A stretch of DNA of 20,107 nt, from the IMG/VR virus record IMGVR_UViG_3300037961_004808, positions 1-20,107 of that record; one strand, written 5' to 3'. Of the stretch, positions 1-8,463 are shown in pieces. Source of the stretch: a virus. Numbering within the stretch: position 1 is the stretch's first letter; the number at the start of each line of letters is the position of its first letter. The notes beneath the pieces were generated by a model. That model saw nothing but the letters and a program-made list of their open reading frames with translations, had not been told where the DNA came from and did not search any database. Position numbers and translations under genes: made by a program.

Positions 1-276
1 CGTCATGACCGTAGTTGCACCTTTGGTCACAGAAGTGACCTTGGCATGTGCCGGGTGACCATAGCGATAAAGGAAACCATTTCCTTTCTCTACGTGGAAA
101 GATCCGATGCCAGCTTCTGCGACAGTGTTGCACACAGAGATGTGCCCACTCTTCTTCTCAGAACTACATGCCAGATAAAGCAGACCACTTTGAACTACAA
201 AAGCACTCGATGCAGCCGTAGTAGCATTGTTGCTTGAAAGTTCACCATGGTCAGCTACAAGTTTCAGTGCTTGCAT
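1..276 (-). CDS. Unrecognised protein, N-terminal 92 codons (gene cut by window edge)
   Basis: The reading frame opens with ATG at 276 and stays open to the left edge. It begins MQALKLVADHGELSSNNATT and has no membrane segment or signal peptide in the visible part. The start is well supported. The ATG overlaps the TGA of the upstream acidic gene by one base (TGATG), and an AGGAG ribosome site lies about 10 bases before it, formed by the GAG GAG codons of that gene's acidic tail. By position, between the portal/core genes and where T4 encodes its prohead protease (gp21), it is probably a head-assembly or virion protein. I do not recognise the family. It could correspond to the T4 gene 68 position, but I see no sequence reason to say so. 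Confidence 0.75.
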   Translation of the reverse strand, partial: MQALKLVADHGELSSNNATTAASSAFVVQSGLLYLACSSEKKSGHISVCNTVAEAGIGSFHVEKGNGFLYRYGHPAHAKVTSVTKGATTVMT

Positions 277-497
277 CACTCAGTCTCCTCGTCGGTTTCA
301 GGTTCAGTCTCTACTTCGGTTTCAACCGGAGCATCGTCACCTGACGTGTCACCAAAGACACCCGCAGCGACAGCAGGAGTAACTTCCCCTACTTTTTCTG
401 CTGCTTTTTGATGCAACAGAGTTTTGATGGCATCATGAATTTCACTAGGAGTGGATTCGCTCGAACCCATCATGTCGAGAAGTTGATCAGTATCCAT
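276..497 (-). CDS. 67: Acidic prohead core protein, gp67-like
   Basis: This is a 73-residue protein with a helical N-terminal half (MDTDQLLDMM, then an amphipathic IKTLLHQKAAEKV stretch). A small Ala/Val patch follows (PAVAAGVFG), then a strongly acidic tail from about residue 53 that is almost all Glu, Asp, Thr and Val. T4 gp67 is also a small acidic internal core protein encoded directly after the portal gene, is needed for prohead assembly, and is cleaved by the gp21 protease. Gene position, size and acidic tail all fit. Sequence similarity to T4 gp67 itself is not obvious to me, so the symbol rests mainly on position and character. A TATAAATA late promoter lies 27 bases upstream. No clear Shine-Dalgarno sequence precedes the ATG. 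Its TGA overlaps the next gene's ATG, suggesting translational coupling. Confidence 0.65.
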   Translation of the reverse strand: MDTDQLLDMMGSSESTPSEIHDAIKTLLHQKAAEKVGEVTPAVAAGVFGDTSGDDAPVETEVETEPETDEETE

Positions 498-523
498 TAC
501 GAAGTAGTAGAAACGCTAAAGGT

Positions 524-531
524 TATTTATA
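524..531 (-). promoter_or_regulatory. Late promoter TATAAATA before the gp67-like gene
   Basis: On the minus strand this reads TATAAATA, an exact match to the core of the T4 late promoter recognised by gp55 sigma. It overlaps the portal gene's stop: the last codons read AAG ATA TAA ATA, so the promoter contains the TAA. The downstream ATG is 27 bases away. Confidence 0.8.
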
Positions 532-2191
532 TCTTGGCCTTCTTGATATCCAGAGTGGGCGCAGTCTCCTCGCCAGGTGTGTTGGGGACTTTGCCCGATG
601 CACCGTTGGTGTTCGACCCGATTTGACCGTTCTCAATCTGACCTTGCATGATCATATTTTGGGTCTCTAGGGGCACACCGGTACCTTCGGCATTCTCCTC
701 TTCCATCTCCTGCTCCATCTCCAGAATCTCTTCGTCGGTCTGACGGAGGATCTTACGCTTCACATAATCGCGGGAGTAGTAGGTACCGATGTAGGGTTCG
801 ATCTGGACCATCAGGTTCAGACGCTCATTCATCAGTTCCGCTTCCTTCAGTTCAGCGAAGTGGTTGTCATACAGGTAGTCAAACTGGATGTGCTCTGCCA
901 TCTTCTCCCAATCTTCGGGAGTCACAATGTTCTTCAGGATCAACTGAGTCTTCAGCAGATCAAGGAACAGTGCAGAGAAACGCTTGCGGAGACGACCCAC
1001 GAACTTACTGAACATCAGTTCGTCACGCAGGATCTCGCTAGAGCGACCCATGTTGAAACCCTGGTCACCACCAATGCGGGACTCGGGAACGTTCAGTGAA
1101 CGATACAGTTTCTTCTGGAAGTATTCGATGTCACTCAGTTCGCCCAGGTTCTGACCGCCAGGCAGAGTAGAGATCTCAGTGCCACGACCACCCTCACGAC
1201 GGGGCAACCAGAAGTCTTCCAACATGGACATGAACTTCTTGTCGTCCTTGATCTCACCGGTGTTGGCGTCATACACCAACTTGTTCCGGTAACGACTCAT
1301 CACGTCACGCAGATACTGTTCTGCCTTCACCTTTGGCAGGTTGCCAACGTCGATGTAGAAGATACGACGCTCAGGTGCACGCGACAAACGGTAGATGACG
1401 AGAGAGTCCTCAATCATCCGCAGTTGGTTCAAACCCTTGATTGCCTTGTGCAGATAAGACAGGGTAATCTTTTTGTTGCGATCAACCAGACCAGAGTGGA
1501 CGTGGCAGATAGCATCCTTTGCGATGCGAACACCCTTGCCTGCAACAGAACCATACTTCTGTGCCACACCCTGTGGATAGTAAGTATAGAACTCGCTTAC
1601 TTTAGTGTCTTTAGTTACAACCTCTCCGTTGTTCTCATTGGATGGGAGATTCTGAGCAACTCCCTTTTCCTTATCATGAGGTTTGACCCTCATCAATTTG
1701 ATTTTGAGTGCATCAATATAACGTACTTCTTTCAAACCCTCATCGGGTTTTTGCAAGTCGATTACTTTGTGATAGTAAAGTCGTCCGTCAACATACCAGT
1801 TGCGGAAAATTTCATGCGACTTTTTATCGAACTCAAGCAGGTCCTTGACCGTCTTGAACTCGTTACGGATAATTGTTTTTAGTGATTGACCAACCTGAAG
1901 ATTGTCCAGATCGATTTCAACAGGAGAATCATTCAGGTCAGAGACGATTGCCTCGTTCACCACATGCTCTACAGCAGTGTCACATTCTGGGTGCAAAGAC
2001 ATGTCTCTGTACCGTTTGATAATGTCAAACTCGGTACGAAAAACACCTTCAATATCTACATACTGCCCATAAAAACCAGAAGAAAGGTAGTAATCAGCAC
2101 CGTCCTCATTACTGGGGGCAACGGGACTGATTACACCTTTAGACTTCTTTTTGTCTCCATCATCAATAGAAAAACCAAAAAGTTTGGCCAT
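527..2191 (-). CDS. 20: Portal vertex protein gp20
   Basis: This 554-residue protein forms the dodecameric portal at one head vertex, the DNA channel on which gp17 docks and to which the neck attaches. It starts MAKLFGFSIDDGDKKKSKG. It has the portal-family pattern of an N-terminal domain rich in aromatic residues (YYLSSGFYGQYVDIEG, about 34-49), a central region with VIYRLSRAPERRIFYIDVGN (about 267-286), and a helical stem segment with FSKFVGRLRKRFSALFLDLL (about 395-414). The C-terminal 70 residues are Glu-, Gln- and Asn-rich and probably disordered. T4 gp20 is 524 residues, so the length is normal. This gene is the classic g20 diversity marker for cyanomyoviruses. A GATAAATA motif lies 28 bases upstream. 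No good Shine-Dalgarno is visible. Confidence 0.97.
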   Translation of the reverse strand: MAKLFGFSIDDGDKKKSKGVISPVAPSNEDGADYYLSSGFYGQYVDIEGVFRTEFDIIKRYRDMSLHPECDTAVEHVVNEAIVSDLNDSPVEIDLDNLQVGQSLKTIIRNEFKTVKDLLEFDKKSHEIFRNWYVDGRLYYHKVIDLQKPDEGLKEVRYIDALKIKLMRVKPHDKEKGVAQNLPSNENNGEVVTKDTKVSEFYTYYPQGVAQKYGSVAGKGVRIAKDAICHVHSGLVDRNKKITLSYLHKAIKGLNQLRMIEDSLVIYRLSRAPERRIFYIDVGNLPKVKAEQYLRDVMSRYRNKLVYDANTGEIKDDKKFMSMLEDFWLPRREGGRGTEISTLPGGQNLGELSDIEYFQKKLYRSLNVPESRIGGDQGFNMGRSSEILRDELMFSKFVGRLRKRFSALFLDLLKTQLILKNIVTPEDWEKMAEHIQFDYLYDNHFAELKEAELMNERLNLMVQIEPYIGTYYSRDYVKRKILRQTDEEILEMEQEMEEENAEGTGVPLETQNMIMQGQIENGQIGSNTNGASGKVPNTPGEETAPTLDIKKAKI

Positions 2192-2218
2192 AATATTGTT
2201 AGTAGGTTCTTATTTACC

Positions 2219-2226
2219 TATTTATC
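2219..2226 (-). promoter_or_regulatory. Late promoter-like GATAAATA before gene 20
   Basis: The minus strand reads GATAAATA, one mismatch from TATAAATA, 28 bases before the portal ATG. It starts within the tandem stop (TGA TAA) that ends gene 19. Promoter and termination codon are therefore fused, as at three other junctions in this window. Confidence 0.65.
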
Positions 2227-2869
2227 AGACGATGGAACCGCGATTCTGACCATCGTATGCCTGCCACCACTGGACCTGCATCGTGACCTGGAATTCTTCA
2301 ATCACATCCTGGGCATCATAGGTGAGTTCAATAGCACCCACAGAAGAAGGCCAGCAACCAACCATTTGGTAACGGCGGAGGACTTCAATCTTAGCGGGGT
2401 TAGAATCGCCAGTGACTGTCAGATCGGTGTTAGCACGACCAAGTTGGTTCACAACCCAGTCAGCATAGTAGTCAGAAGGATTGACGGTACCAGATCCATC
2501 AGACACTTTAGTGATGAAGTTCGCCCACTTCTCGAATGCTTCGCGCAGACGGAAGTCGCCATCGTTGATGACGGTGATGGTCCAAGGTTCAAAGCGACGA
2601 TCACCAGCAACCTTGAGTTGACGACCCCGGAAAGGGACCACCACTTCTTGGATGTTGGATGCAGGGAGTTGTGCTCCCTTGATCATCATGCGATAACTCG
2701 TGTCCTTGAGTTCAGGGAAAATAGCAGAGTCATCTCCGTTCACCGAAGGAAATGCCATCTCAACCTCAAAGAGGTTGGGACGGGCACCACCACCAATCAG
2801 GCGAGATTTGAAAGAATCAATCGACCTTGTGTTGTTACGAATTGAAAAAATGTTCTTGTCTAAAGCCAT
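2225..2869 (-). CDS. 19: Tail tube protein gp19
   Basis: This is a 214-residue subunit that polymerises into the inner tail tube through which DNA passes. It starts MALDKNIFSIRNNTRSIDSF and is rich in beta-strand sequence. It includes LPASNIQEVVVPFRGRQLKV (about 69-88), the beta-hairpin region of tail-tube and Hcp-like folds, and FEPWTITVINDGDFRLREAF (about 94-113). T4 gp19 is 163 residues, so this is the longer cyanophage form. The gene follows the sheath gene by 18 bases and has a strong AGGAG ribosome site at the expected spacing, consistent with a high-copy protein. It has no visible promoter of its own, so it is probably co-transcribed with gene 18. It ends in tandem stop codons, TGA TAA. 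Confidence 0.95.
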   Translation of the reverse strand: MALDKNIFSIRNNTRSIDSFKSRLIGGGARPNLFEVEMAFPSVNGDDSAIFPELKDTSYRMMIKGAQLPASNIQEVVVPFRGRQLKVAGDRRFEPWTITVINDGDFRLREAFEKWANFITKVSDGSGTVNPSDYYADWVVNQLGRANTDLTVTGDSNPAKIEVLRRYQMVGCWPSSVGAIELTYDAQDVIEEFQVTMQVQWWQAYDGQNRGSIV

Positions 2870-2887
2870 TGTTGGGATCTCCTATGA

Positions 2888-5074
2888 TCAGACAGTACCG
2901 ACGACTTCACTAAAGGAGACGCCCGTGCGAGTAGCAACGAATGTCAGACCGATGAAGTTGATGGAGCGAGCGGGTTTGATAAAGATGTCAGCAAGGAATT
3001 CATTACGATCAATGACATCAGGGGTATTGTTTGTTTCATCACAAACAACCAGGAAGTCAGTAACACCACGCTTCGACTGAACGTCGCGGAGGAAAGGTTC
3101 TACAATGTTCACGAAGTTAGTACGAGTTCCGGCATCGTTGAGCTCGAAGAGTTGTGCTCGTGCAGCGTTCTCAATTGCTTTCTCCAGAGTAATGAAGAGG
3201 CGACGAACGTTGATGCGATCAAATGCACTCTCAAAGGAGAGTCCGGTCTTGTCACCGAACAGGATGATTCCAGATCCGGGACGAGAGATGATCGGGTTGA
3301 TGCGATTAGAGTAAAGTTGGTCCCGAGCGTCTTGACCTGGGTTGAATGCCAGTTTGACCGGGAAGTTCAGGTTACCGCGAGTTTCGCCAGCAGGAGAGAA
3401 CCAGGGGAAGTTGTCCCGGTCAGTCCGTGCACAAAGACCTGCGATATCAGAAGAGGTTGGCATGTACACGAACTTCCGGTTGAACCGGTCGTACACGTAC
3501 TGATAACCAGCATCAAAGACCGCGTAAGAAGATGACGTAATCGGAGAGAAGAACTCCAGAACGTTCTTCAGTTTGTCAGCGTTGTCAGTAACGTTGACAA
3601 GAGAACTGCGGCAAGGTGAGATGAAGGTGATGCAATCCTTGCGGAATTCGCAGAGAGAGATCAGGTGGTTTGCCTTTGCCTGCTCTTCTTCTTTGTTGCG
3701 GTAGGCACTGCCTTGAAGAAGGAAGCGAATGTCAGCATCTTCAGGATCACGGAATTTATTGTAAGATGCGATGACATCACCCAGAGGTGCTCCGAATACG
3801 CCAACGCCGGTGTAGTCGAGACCTGCTTCCAGTTTGTAGACTTGGTTGCCAATCGAGTTGAATTTGATGTCCTTGGAGTCTTGACCCCATGCACCAGCGT
3901 TAGCAAGAACCGCCGTAAATCCAGAACTAAATCCAGAGGCGATCGGTTCGGTGCCGTTGTATGCGTCAGAACCAGAAACCAGAGATGCACCTGCCCAGAG
4001 ATACTCAGAGTTCTCTGCCAGATAATCCTTATAGTAGATCTCCAGATTGCCGGTGACCTTAGCGTCCTTAGACTTAGAAAGGTTCGGGAACTTCTCCAGA
4101 ACAGAAGCAGGATCGCCAGTTACGTTGCCAGCAGCGTCAATGACCACAATGTGAATTGCGTCATTGCTGCCCTCGCGAGCAGCGGTGTAGTTGCTAGTCT
4201 GAGGACGGTTCAGAACTGAGCGCCAGGGAAGGGTAACGAGGTCGTTACCACCATCTTCGATGCTGGTGAGGATGTTCTGAGTGTTGTACCAGTCAACAGT
4301 GGTAGTTGTTTGTCCCATTGCAACGGTGTTACCGCTGCTGTTGACGAAGTTGATAGCAGAACCAGTCTTGAACTCACGCTGTGAGTTTTGCTGGTAGTTG
4401 ACCAAAGTCTCCGTTCCGTCAATGACGGTGCTGACCACGCGAACTTCGACGGTTCCTGCGGTGTTGTCCTTAGCGGTAACAATACCCTTGAGGATACCAG
4501 TTGCATTAGTTACGGTACCGACGCCAATCGTCTGACCGGTAAGTGCTTGGGTGACACCCATGCCAACAGTCACGTTGGATGCGATGCTACCAGTTTGCAG
4601 GGTAGGGGTGAGGATTTGGTCTGAGATATTGTCAATGACTGCGACCTTGATCTCGTTCGCCCACGATCCGGGGTTTTTCGCGGCGAAGTACCAACCGAGG
4701 TCATCGGCATTATTATTTTCATAATCTTCAATGTTCTCAACCATCAGAGAGGTTGATGCTGCGTAACCAACGGCAGCGTTTGCGTTGTTCAGGTCCCCAC
4801 CCTTACAGCGGACAATATCAAGTTTGCCTCCGTAAGAGAGGAAGTTTGATGCTGCAAGAAAAGTCTCGTAGTGGTAATCAGTCGTGCCCACTCCGGGTTG
4901 ACCAAAAACTTCAATGAGTTCTTTCTCGTTATTGATCCGTGTAATTTCGTTGACCGGACCTTTACGGAAAGGTGCTGCCAGACCCGCTACGACGTTGACT
5001 GTGAAATCAACGCCACCACGAGTTAGGTCAACCTCCCTAATTGAAATCCCCGGAGATGCTAATCGAAGTGCCAT
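2888..5074 (-). CDS. 18: Contractile tail sheath protein gp18
   Basis: This 728-residue sheath subunit is assembled around the gp19 tube and contracts on infection. The start MALRLASPGISIREVDLTRG is typical of the family. The C-terminus (from about residue 690, RNEFLADIFIKPARSINFIG) is the conserved sheath core that links neighbouring subunits. T4 gp18 has 659 residues. The extra length lies largely at about 155-255, a Thr/Val/Gly-rich beta-type stretch (with VGMGVTQALTGQ at 170-181) that probably forms an exposed domain. The start is supported by an AAGGAG ribosome site and by the family N-terminus. Two late-promoter-like motifs lie in the 66-base gap upstream, as expected for one of the most abundant virion proteins. 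Confidence 0.97.
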   Translation of the reverse strand: MALRLASPGISIREVDLTRGGVDFTVNVVAGLAAPFRKGPVNEITRINNEKELIEVFGQPGVGTTDYHYETFLAASNFLSYGGKLDIVRCKGGDLNNANAAVGYAASTSLMVENIEDYENNNADDLGWYFAAKNPGSWANEIKVAVIDNISDQILTPTLQTGSIASNVTVGMGVTQALTGQTIGVGTVTNATGILKGIVTAKDNTAGTVEVRVVSTVIDGTETLVNYQQNSQREFKTGSAINFVNSSGNTVAMGQTTTTVDWYNTQNILTSIEDGGNDLVTLPWRSVLNRPQTSNYTAAREGSNDAIHIVVIDAAGNVTGDPASVLEKFPNLSKSKDAKVTGNLEIYYKDYLAENSEYLWAGASLVSGSDAYNGTEPIASGFSSGFTAVLANAGAWGQDSKDIKFNSIGNQVYKLEAGLDYTGVGVFGAPLGDVIASYNKFRDPEDADIRFLLQGSAYRNKEEEQAKANHLISLCEFRKDCITFISPCRSSLVNVTDNADKLKNVLEFFSPITSSSYAVFDAGYQYVYDRFNRKFVYMPTSSDIAGLCARTDRDNFPWFSPAGETRGNLNFPVKLAFNPGQDARDQLYSNRINPIISRPGSGIILFGDKTGLSFESAFDRINVRRLFITLEKAIENAARAQLFELNDAGTRTNFVNIVEPFLRDVQSKRGVTDFLVVCDETNNTPDVIDRNEFLADIFIKPARSINFIGLTFVATRTGVSFSEVVGTV

Positions 5075-5108
5075 TCTAACTCCTTGCTGTCCCTACAATG
5101 ACTAGGAT

Positions 5109-5115
5109 TATTTAG
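5109..5115 (-). promoter_or_regulatory. Second late promoter-like CTAAATA before gene 18
   Basis: The minus strand reads CTAAATA (CCTAAATA with the preceding base), 16 bases downstream of the CATAAATA motif and 35 bases before the sheath ATG. It matches the TAAATA core only, so it is a weaker candidate, possibly the downstream member of a tandem pair. Confidence 0.4.
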
Positions 5116-5124
5116 GGAAAAGGT

Positions 5125-5132
5125 TATTTATG
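5125..5132 (-). promoter_or_regulatory. Late promoter CATAAATA before gene 18
   Basis: The minus strand reads CATAAATA, fitting the NATAAATA form of the late motif in cyanomyoviruses. It lies in the gene 17/18 gap, about 50 bases before the sheath ATG, where a strong late promoter is expected. Confidence 0.7.
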
Positions 5133-5140
5133 GACTACTT

Positions 5141-6787
5141 CTAATGGTACTCCCACATGTATGAACGGTCGCCGTACTCGTCAACTCTCCAGACCTCACC
5201 AGTGGTGTCTATGATTTCTGTCTCGTCTTCAAATCCATCACTAATAAACCCAAAGGGTGCCATGTCTTGTTCAATAGCGTTCTTTTGCTCCTCATATATC
5301 CGTTTTCTGACATCTTGATCAGTCATTTCTTTGAAGTAATCCTGAGCAACTAACCAAGCAAAGATAACAAGACACATCGCCAAATCATCGTTAGAACCTT
5401 CTTCTGCTTCAAACGATTGCCTCTTCTGAATGAACGTTGTCAGTTCTGAAATGATGTTATAGTCACAGAAAATCAGTTTGTCATCCTCAATCAAAGTCTT
5501 GAGGTTAGAACAACCCACCTTCTTGGTGACCTGACTCATCTTGACACCCAACTGAGTCTTGACTCCAGAGAAACCAGATCCAACAATCTGACCTGCTCGT
5601 CCACGCATAGCAACCATCAGAAGGTTTTCATATTCCAAGTCGTAGAAAAGAATTGATGCTACCTGGTCACCAATATCATTCACCTCACACAAGACATACG
5701 CATTGTTGTATGCTCTACCAACCTCATCAATAATTGATGGGAAGAGCATTGGTTTGATTTCATTATCCCTAAATGTAGCAACAACTTTGTATGGGAATTT
5801 AGTGATATCAAATACACAGAATGTGCTGAAGTCTTTTCCTACACCGCGTGCAACGTCAACAGTGATGATATAATCATTCTTCTCTCTTGGCGTTTCAAAA
5901 ACAGATAACTTCCCATTCCGCTTCACTGGATCTTCATAGACCATTGCCTTCAGTTTGGAAGCAGAGATTAGAGTATCAACAGATCCTAAGAATTCGCATT
6001 CAAACTCAATCTGGAACTGTTGCTCTGACGTGTTAGCAATAGTCTGCGCTTTCCACTTGGCGTCTCTGCCTGGTACCTCTGACCAGTGCACCTCAGTAGC
6101 GACATACTCATTCTTTCCACGCTCAGCGTCATGCCACATCCTGTAGAAGTGGTTCATGCCGTGAGGCGTAGACACGATGATCACCTTGGTAGACTTACCA
6201 GATGAGATCGTGGGATACACAGATGCAAAGAAGTCATCTGCCAGGTGGTTTGCAACGAACGCAAATTCGTCCAGGAAGATGATGTTGAATGACATACCCC
6301 GAACAGCAGATGCTGAGGTAGATGCTGCGATAATCTTGGAACCATTCTCCAGTTCCATAGATCCTTTGTTCCAAGCTATGATGCCTTGCTGCATCCAACG
6401 CGGCAGGTTCTCATACGCCAGTTGTAATCTGCCGAGGAGATCTCTAGCAGTAGCCGCTTTGTTTGCGAGGATTCCGATGTTGACGTTATCATTGAAGATT
6501 GCGTAGTGCAGCAAATAAGATACCACAGTGGTAGACTTACCAGTCTGTCGTGGCATCTTACAAATATTGAATCGGTTTTCGTGGAAGTTTCTGATCAGTT
6601 TCCTTTGAAAAGGATACATCTCAAATCCAACTAGACCTTCATCAACGTTGACGATTTTGATATATTTTTCTGTAAAATAAACAGGATCGTTTTTACACCG
6701 AACGAACTCAATGATGTTCTCTTCGGTGAACTCCTGTGTAGTATTTGCTTTTTTTAGATTAGGATTACCAAGATAGATATCACTCAT
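5141..6787 (-). CDS. 17: Terminase large subunit gp17 (packaging ATPase and nuclease)
   Basis: This 548-residue protein is the motor that pumps DNA into the prohead through the gp20 portal and cuts the concatemer at headful. The N-terminal ATPase domain has Walker A MPRQTGKST (78-86), Walker B IIFLDE (169-174, with D173 and catalytic E174) and a coupling motif VSTPHG (205-210). The C-terminal RNase H-like nuclease domain shows its acidic residues in TVDVARG (D311), CEVND (E368) and NDDLA (D467/D468). All expected catalytic residues are present, so the enzyme looks intact. T4 gp17 has 610 residues, so this is the shorter cyanophage form. It follows the basic protein gene by 11 bases with no clear ribosome site of its own. 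It works with gp16, encoded two genes upstream. Confidence 0.98.
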   Translation of the reverse strand: MSDIYLGNPNLKKANTTQEFTEENIIEFVRCKNDPVYFTEKYIKIVNVDEGLVGFEMYPFQRKLIRNFHENRFNICKMPRQTGKSTTVVSYLLHYAIFNDNVNIGILANKAATARDLLGRLQLAYENLPRWMQQGIIAWNKGSMELENGSKIIAASTSASAVRGMSFNIIFLDEFAFVANHLADDFFASVYPTISSGKSTKVIIVSTPHGMNHFYRMWHDAERGKNEYVATEVHWSEVPGRDAKWKAQTIANTSEQQFQIEFECEFLGSVDTLISASKLKAMVYEDPVKRNGKLSVFETPREKNDYIITVDVARGVGKDFSTFCVFDITKFPYKVVATFRDNEIKPMLFPSIIDEVGRAYNNAYVLCEVNDIGDQVASILFYDLEYENLLMVAMRGRAGQIVGSGFSGVKTQLGVKMSQVTKKVGCSNLKTLIEDDKLIFCDYNIISELTTFIQKRQSFEAEEGSNDDLAMCLVIFAWLVAQDYFKEMTDQDVRKRIYEEQKNAIEQDMAPFGFISDGFEDETEIIDTTGEVWRVDEYGDRSYMWEYH

Positions 6788-6798
6788 AATAATCTAGA

Positions 6799-8040
6799 TC
6801 AACACTTCCACTTCCTGAGAGCAAGAGCTTTACGAGTCGGACGCCCCTTCTCATCTTTCATAGGTCCTTTCACACCACTCATACGGGCACAGAAAGATCT
6901 CTTACGAGGACCACCTTCTGGTTGCGGTGCTTTCAGATCTGAACCAGGATTCTCACGCTCATAAGATTTGCGACCCTTCTCGTTCAAACCACCAGTTTTG
7001 CTCTTGCCTTCCTTACGCTGCCATGCAGATTCTCTCTTTAGACCAGGAAACAGAACCTGAGTAGCAATGCTGTTTTGTTTGTTATAAAGTTTATATGATG
7101 GCATTGATGCTCTTCCACCATGAGCTTTGACGGCATCTACCTTTTTTTGGTTTATAACATTTGAAGTATCTGCGGCATCTTGAGCGATACGAATAGGATT
7201 TGGAACCCCATATGGTTTGCCACCGATGTTCACCGTTGGTCCAAGATAACCATCACCTGGTTTTTCTTGAAGATTAGATTCTACAATAGGAACAGCGGTT
7301 TCGAGATACTGCCTAAAAGTAATACCTTCTTTCCAAGAAGATTTGCCAAATGCAGCGGTAGCACCACCGATAGTATCCTTCGCTACTTTCGCTGCCCATC
7401 CAAGTGCCTTTGCAGCAACATGCCCTTTCGCTCTAAGTCCCATACCTCCCTTCTTCTTAGGAGTTCCCGGAGGACCTTCTCTCTTAGCAAGAGCACCACC
7501 CTTTGCCCGTGTCATTTCTTTTTGACCAGCACCAGACGGAGGACGGTTATTGCCACCTGCTCCACTACCACCAGAAATTTTCTTTTGACCGCCTGATCCT
7601 GATCCTGAGGAAGATGTAGAACCAGATGCTGAACCAGGAAGTTTTTTCTGCCCAGGAGTTACATCCCGAACCTTCACTTTCTTCACACCCATATCTACTG
7701 CCTTGCCCCCAGCAGAAGACACACGCTTGCTACCACCAGAGCCACCAACCTTATTAGACTTATTACCTTGTGAATCACTTTTGACAACACGATCATTCCT
7801 AACAATGGCACTAGTACCTAATCCTTTCTTTCCGGATGGTTTTGCTGAACTAGTGCCAGTGCTACTAGAGGGTTTTGCCCCTGCCTTAGCAGCACGTGCT
7901 TGTGCCTGCTTACGAACTTGTTTCGCCCTTTCCGCAGTACCAGGATTTTTCTTCTGGTAGTCTGCAAACTGGTCGTCGCTCATCTTGGCAAACGCATCAC
8001 CAGGTGCCTCAAAGATAGGCAATCTATAGGTATATTTCAT
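6799..8040 (-). CDS. Basic low-complexity protein between the terminase genes, Cys-containing C-terminal module
   Basis: This 413-residue protein has three parts. Residues 1-50 form a conserved-looking start (MKYTYRLPIFEAPGDAFAKM) and a basic helix. Residues about 50-205 are Ser/Gly/Lys/Ala-rich and probably disordered, with a repeated GQKK/GQKE motif at 130, 151 and 172. Residues about 235-413 are more ordered, ending in a highly basic segment with SFCARMSGVKGPMKDEKGRP (382-401) and a terminal KWKC. I recall this C-terminal FCARMSG...KALALRKWKC module from other phage proteins, where it is annotated as a domain of unknown function (from memory DUF6321). No signal peptide or membrane segment is seen. 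Its position between genes 16 and 17 suggests a role with DNA, packaging or the virion. T4 has no gene here. Function is unknown. Confidence 0.85.
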   Translation of the reverse strand: MKYTYRLPIFEAPGDAFAKMSDDQFADYQKKNPGTAERAKQVRKQAQARAAKAGAKPSSSTGTSSAKPSGKKGLGTSAIVRNDRVVKSDSQGNKSNKVGGSGGSKRVSSAGGKAVDMGVKKVKVRDVTPGQKKLPGSASGSTSSSGSGSGGQKKISGGSGAGGNNRPPSGAGQKEMTRAKGGALAKREGPPGTPKKKGGMGLRAKGHVAAKALGWAAKVAKDTIGGATAAFGKSSWKEGITFRQYLETAVPIVESNLQEKPGDGYLGPTVNIGGKPYGVPNPIRIAQDAADTSNVINQKKVDAVKAHGGRASMPSYKLYNKQNSIATQVLFPGLKRESAWQRKEGKSKTGGLNEKGRKSYERENPGSDLKAPQPEGGPRKRSFCARMSGVKGPMKDEKGRPTRKALALRKWKC

Positions 8041-8049
8041 CTGATGAGA

Positions 8050-8463
8050 CTACTTGTCCGTATTATTTAGCAGACCCTTCTTGATCATCTTCTGTAGTTC
8101 ACTTGTGCTACCAACAAATAGCGCATTGTTAGTGACATTTTTAGGACCATCTTCTGCTTTCAGATCCTTCATCTTCTTCTGAAGATCAACGATTTTGTCA
8201 GTAACATCACCAACGTGTTTGATCAACTGACCAGCAACTTCATATGCTCTAGGATGTTGAGTATCCATGCATACATCAAGGATACCGTTTACTGCTTCTT
8301 GTCCTTTCTCTACAAGATTATAAAGTTGAGCACGAGAATACTCGTAGTCTTGATCAGGAGCATCTGGAGTCTCCTTGATCTTTTTCTTTATTGCCTTTGT
8401 CTCATTGACAATCTCGGATTTTACATCTAGTGCTTTATCGATAGCATCAAAGTCTTTTGTCAT
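8050..8463 (-). CDS. 16: Terminase small subunit gp16
   Basis: This 137-residue, mostly helical, highly charged protein is predicted to recognise phage DNA and stimulate the gp17 ATPase. The call rests on its place directly after gene 15, its size (T4 gp16 has 164 residues) and its coiled-coil character. The coiled coil includes a Lys/Glu-rich helix at about 10-31 and a second region at about 87-107 (VGDVTDKIVDLQKKMKDLKA), matching the central oligomerisation helices of T4-type small terminases. The ATG overlaps the gene 15 stop by four bases (ATGA), indicating translational coupling. The final codons contain a CTAAATA motif that may be the promoter for the next gene. Confidence 0.88.
   Translation of the reverse strand: MTKDFDAIDKALDVKSEIVNETKAIKKKIKETPDAPDQDYEYSRAQLYNLVEKGQEAVNGILDVCMDTQHPRAYEVAGQLIKHVGDVTDKIVDLQKKMKDLKAEDGPKNVTNNALFVGSTSELQKMIKKGLLNNTDK
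8064..8070 (-). promoter_or_regulatory. Late promoter-like CTAAATA inside the end of gene 16
   Basis: The minus strand reads CTAAATA in the codons CTG CTA AAT AAT near the 3' end of gene 16, 24 bases before the ATG of the basic protein. Spacing is like the other late motifs here, but the match is partial and lies in coding sequence. Confidence 0.4.

Noticed and set aside
1886-2845. 319-codon plus-strand open frame spanning the portal and tail-tube genes
   Set aside because: It crosses the end of two well-identified genes on the other strand and has no family features.
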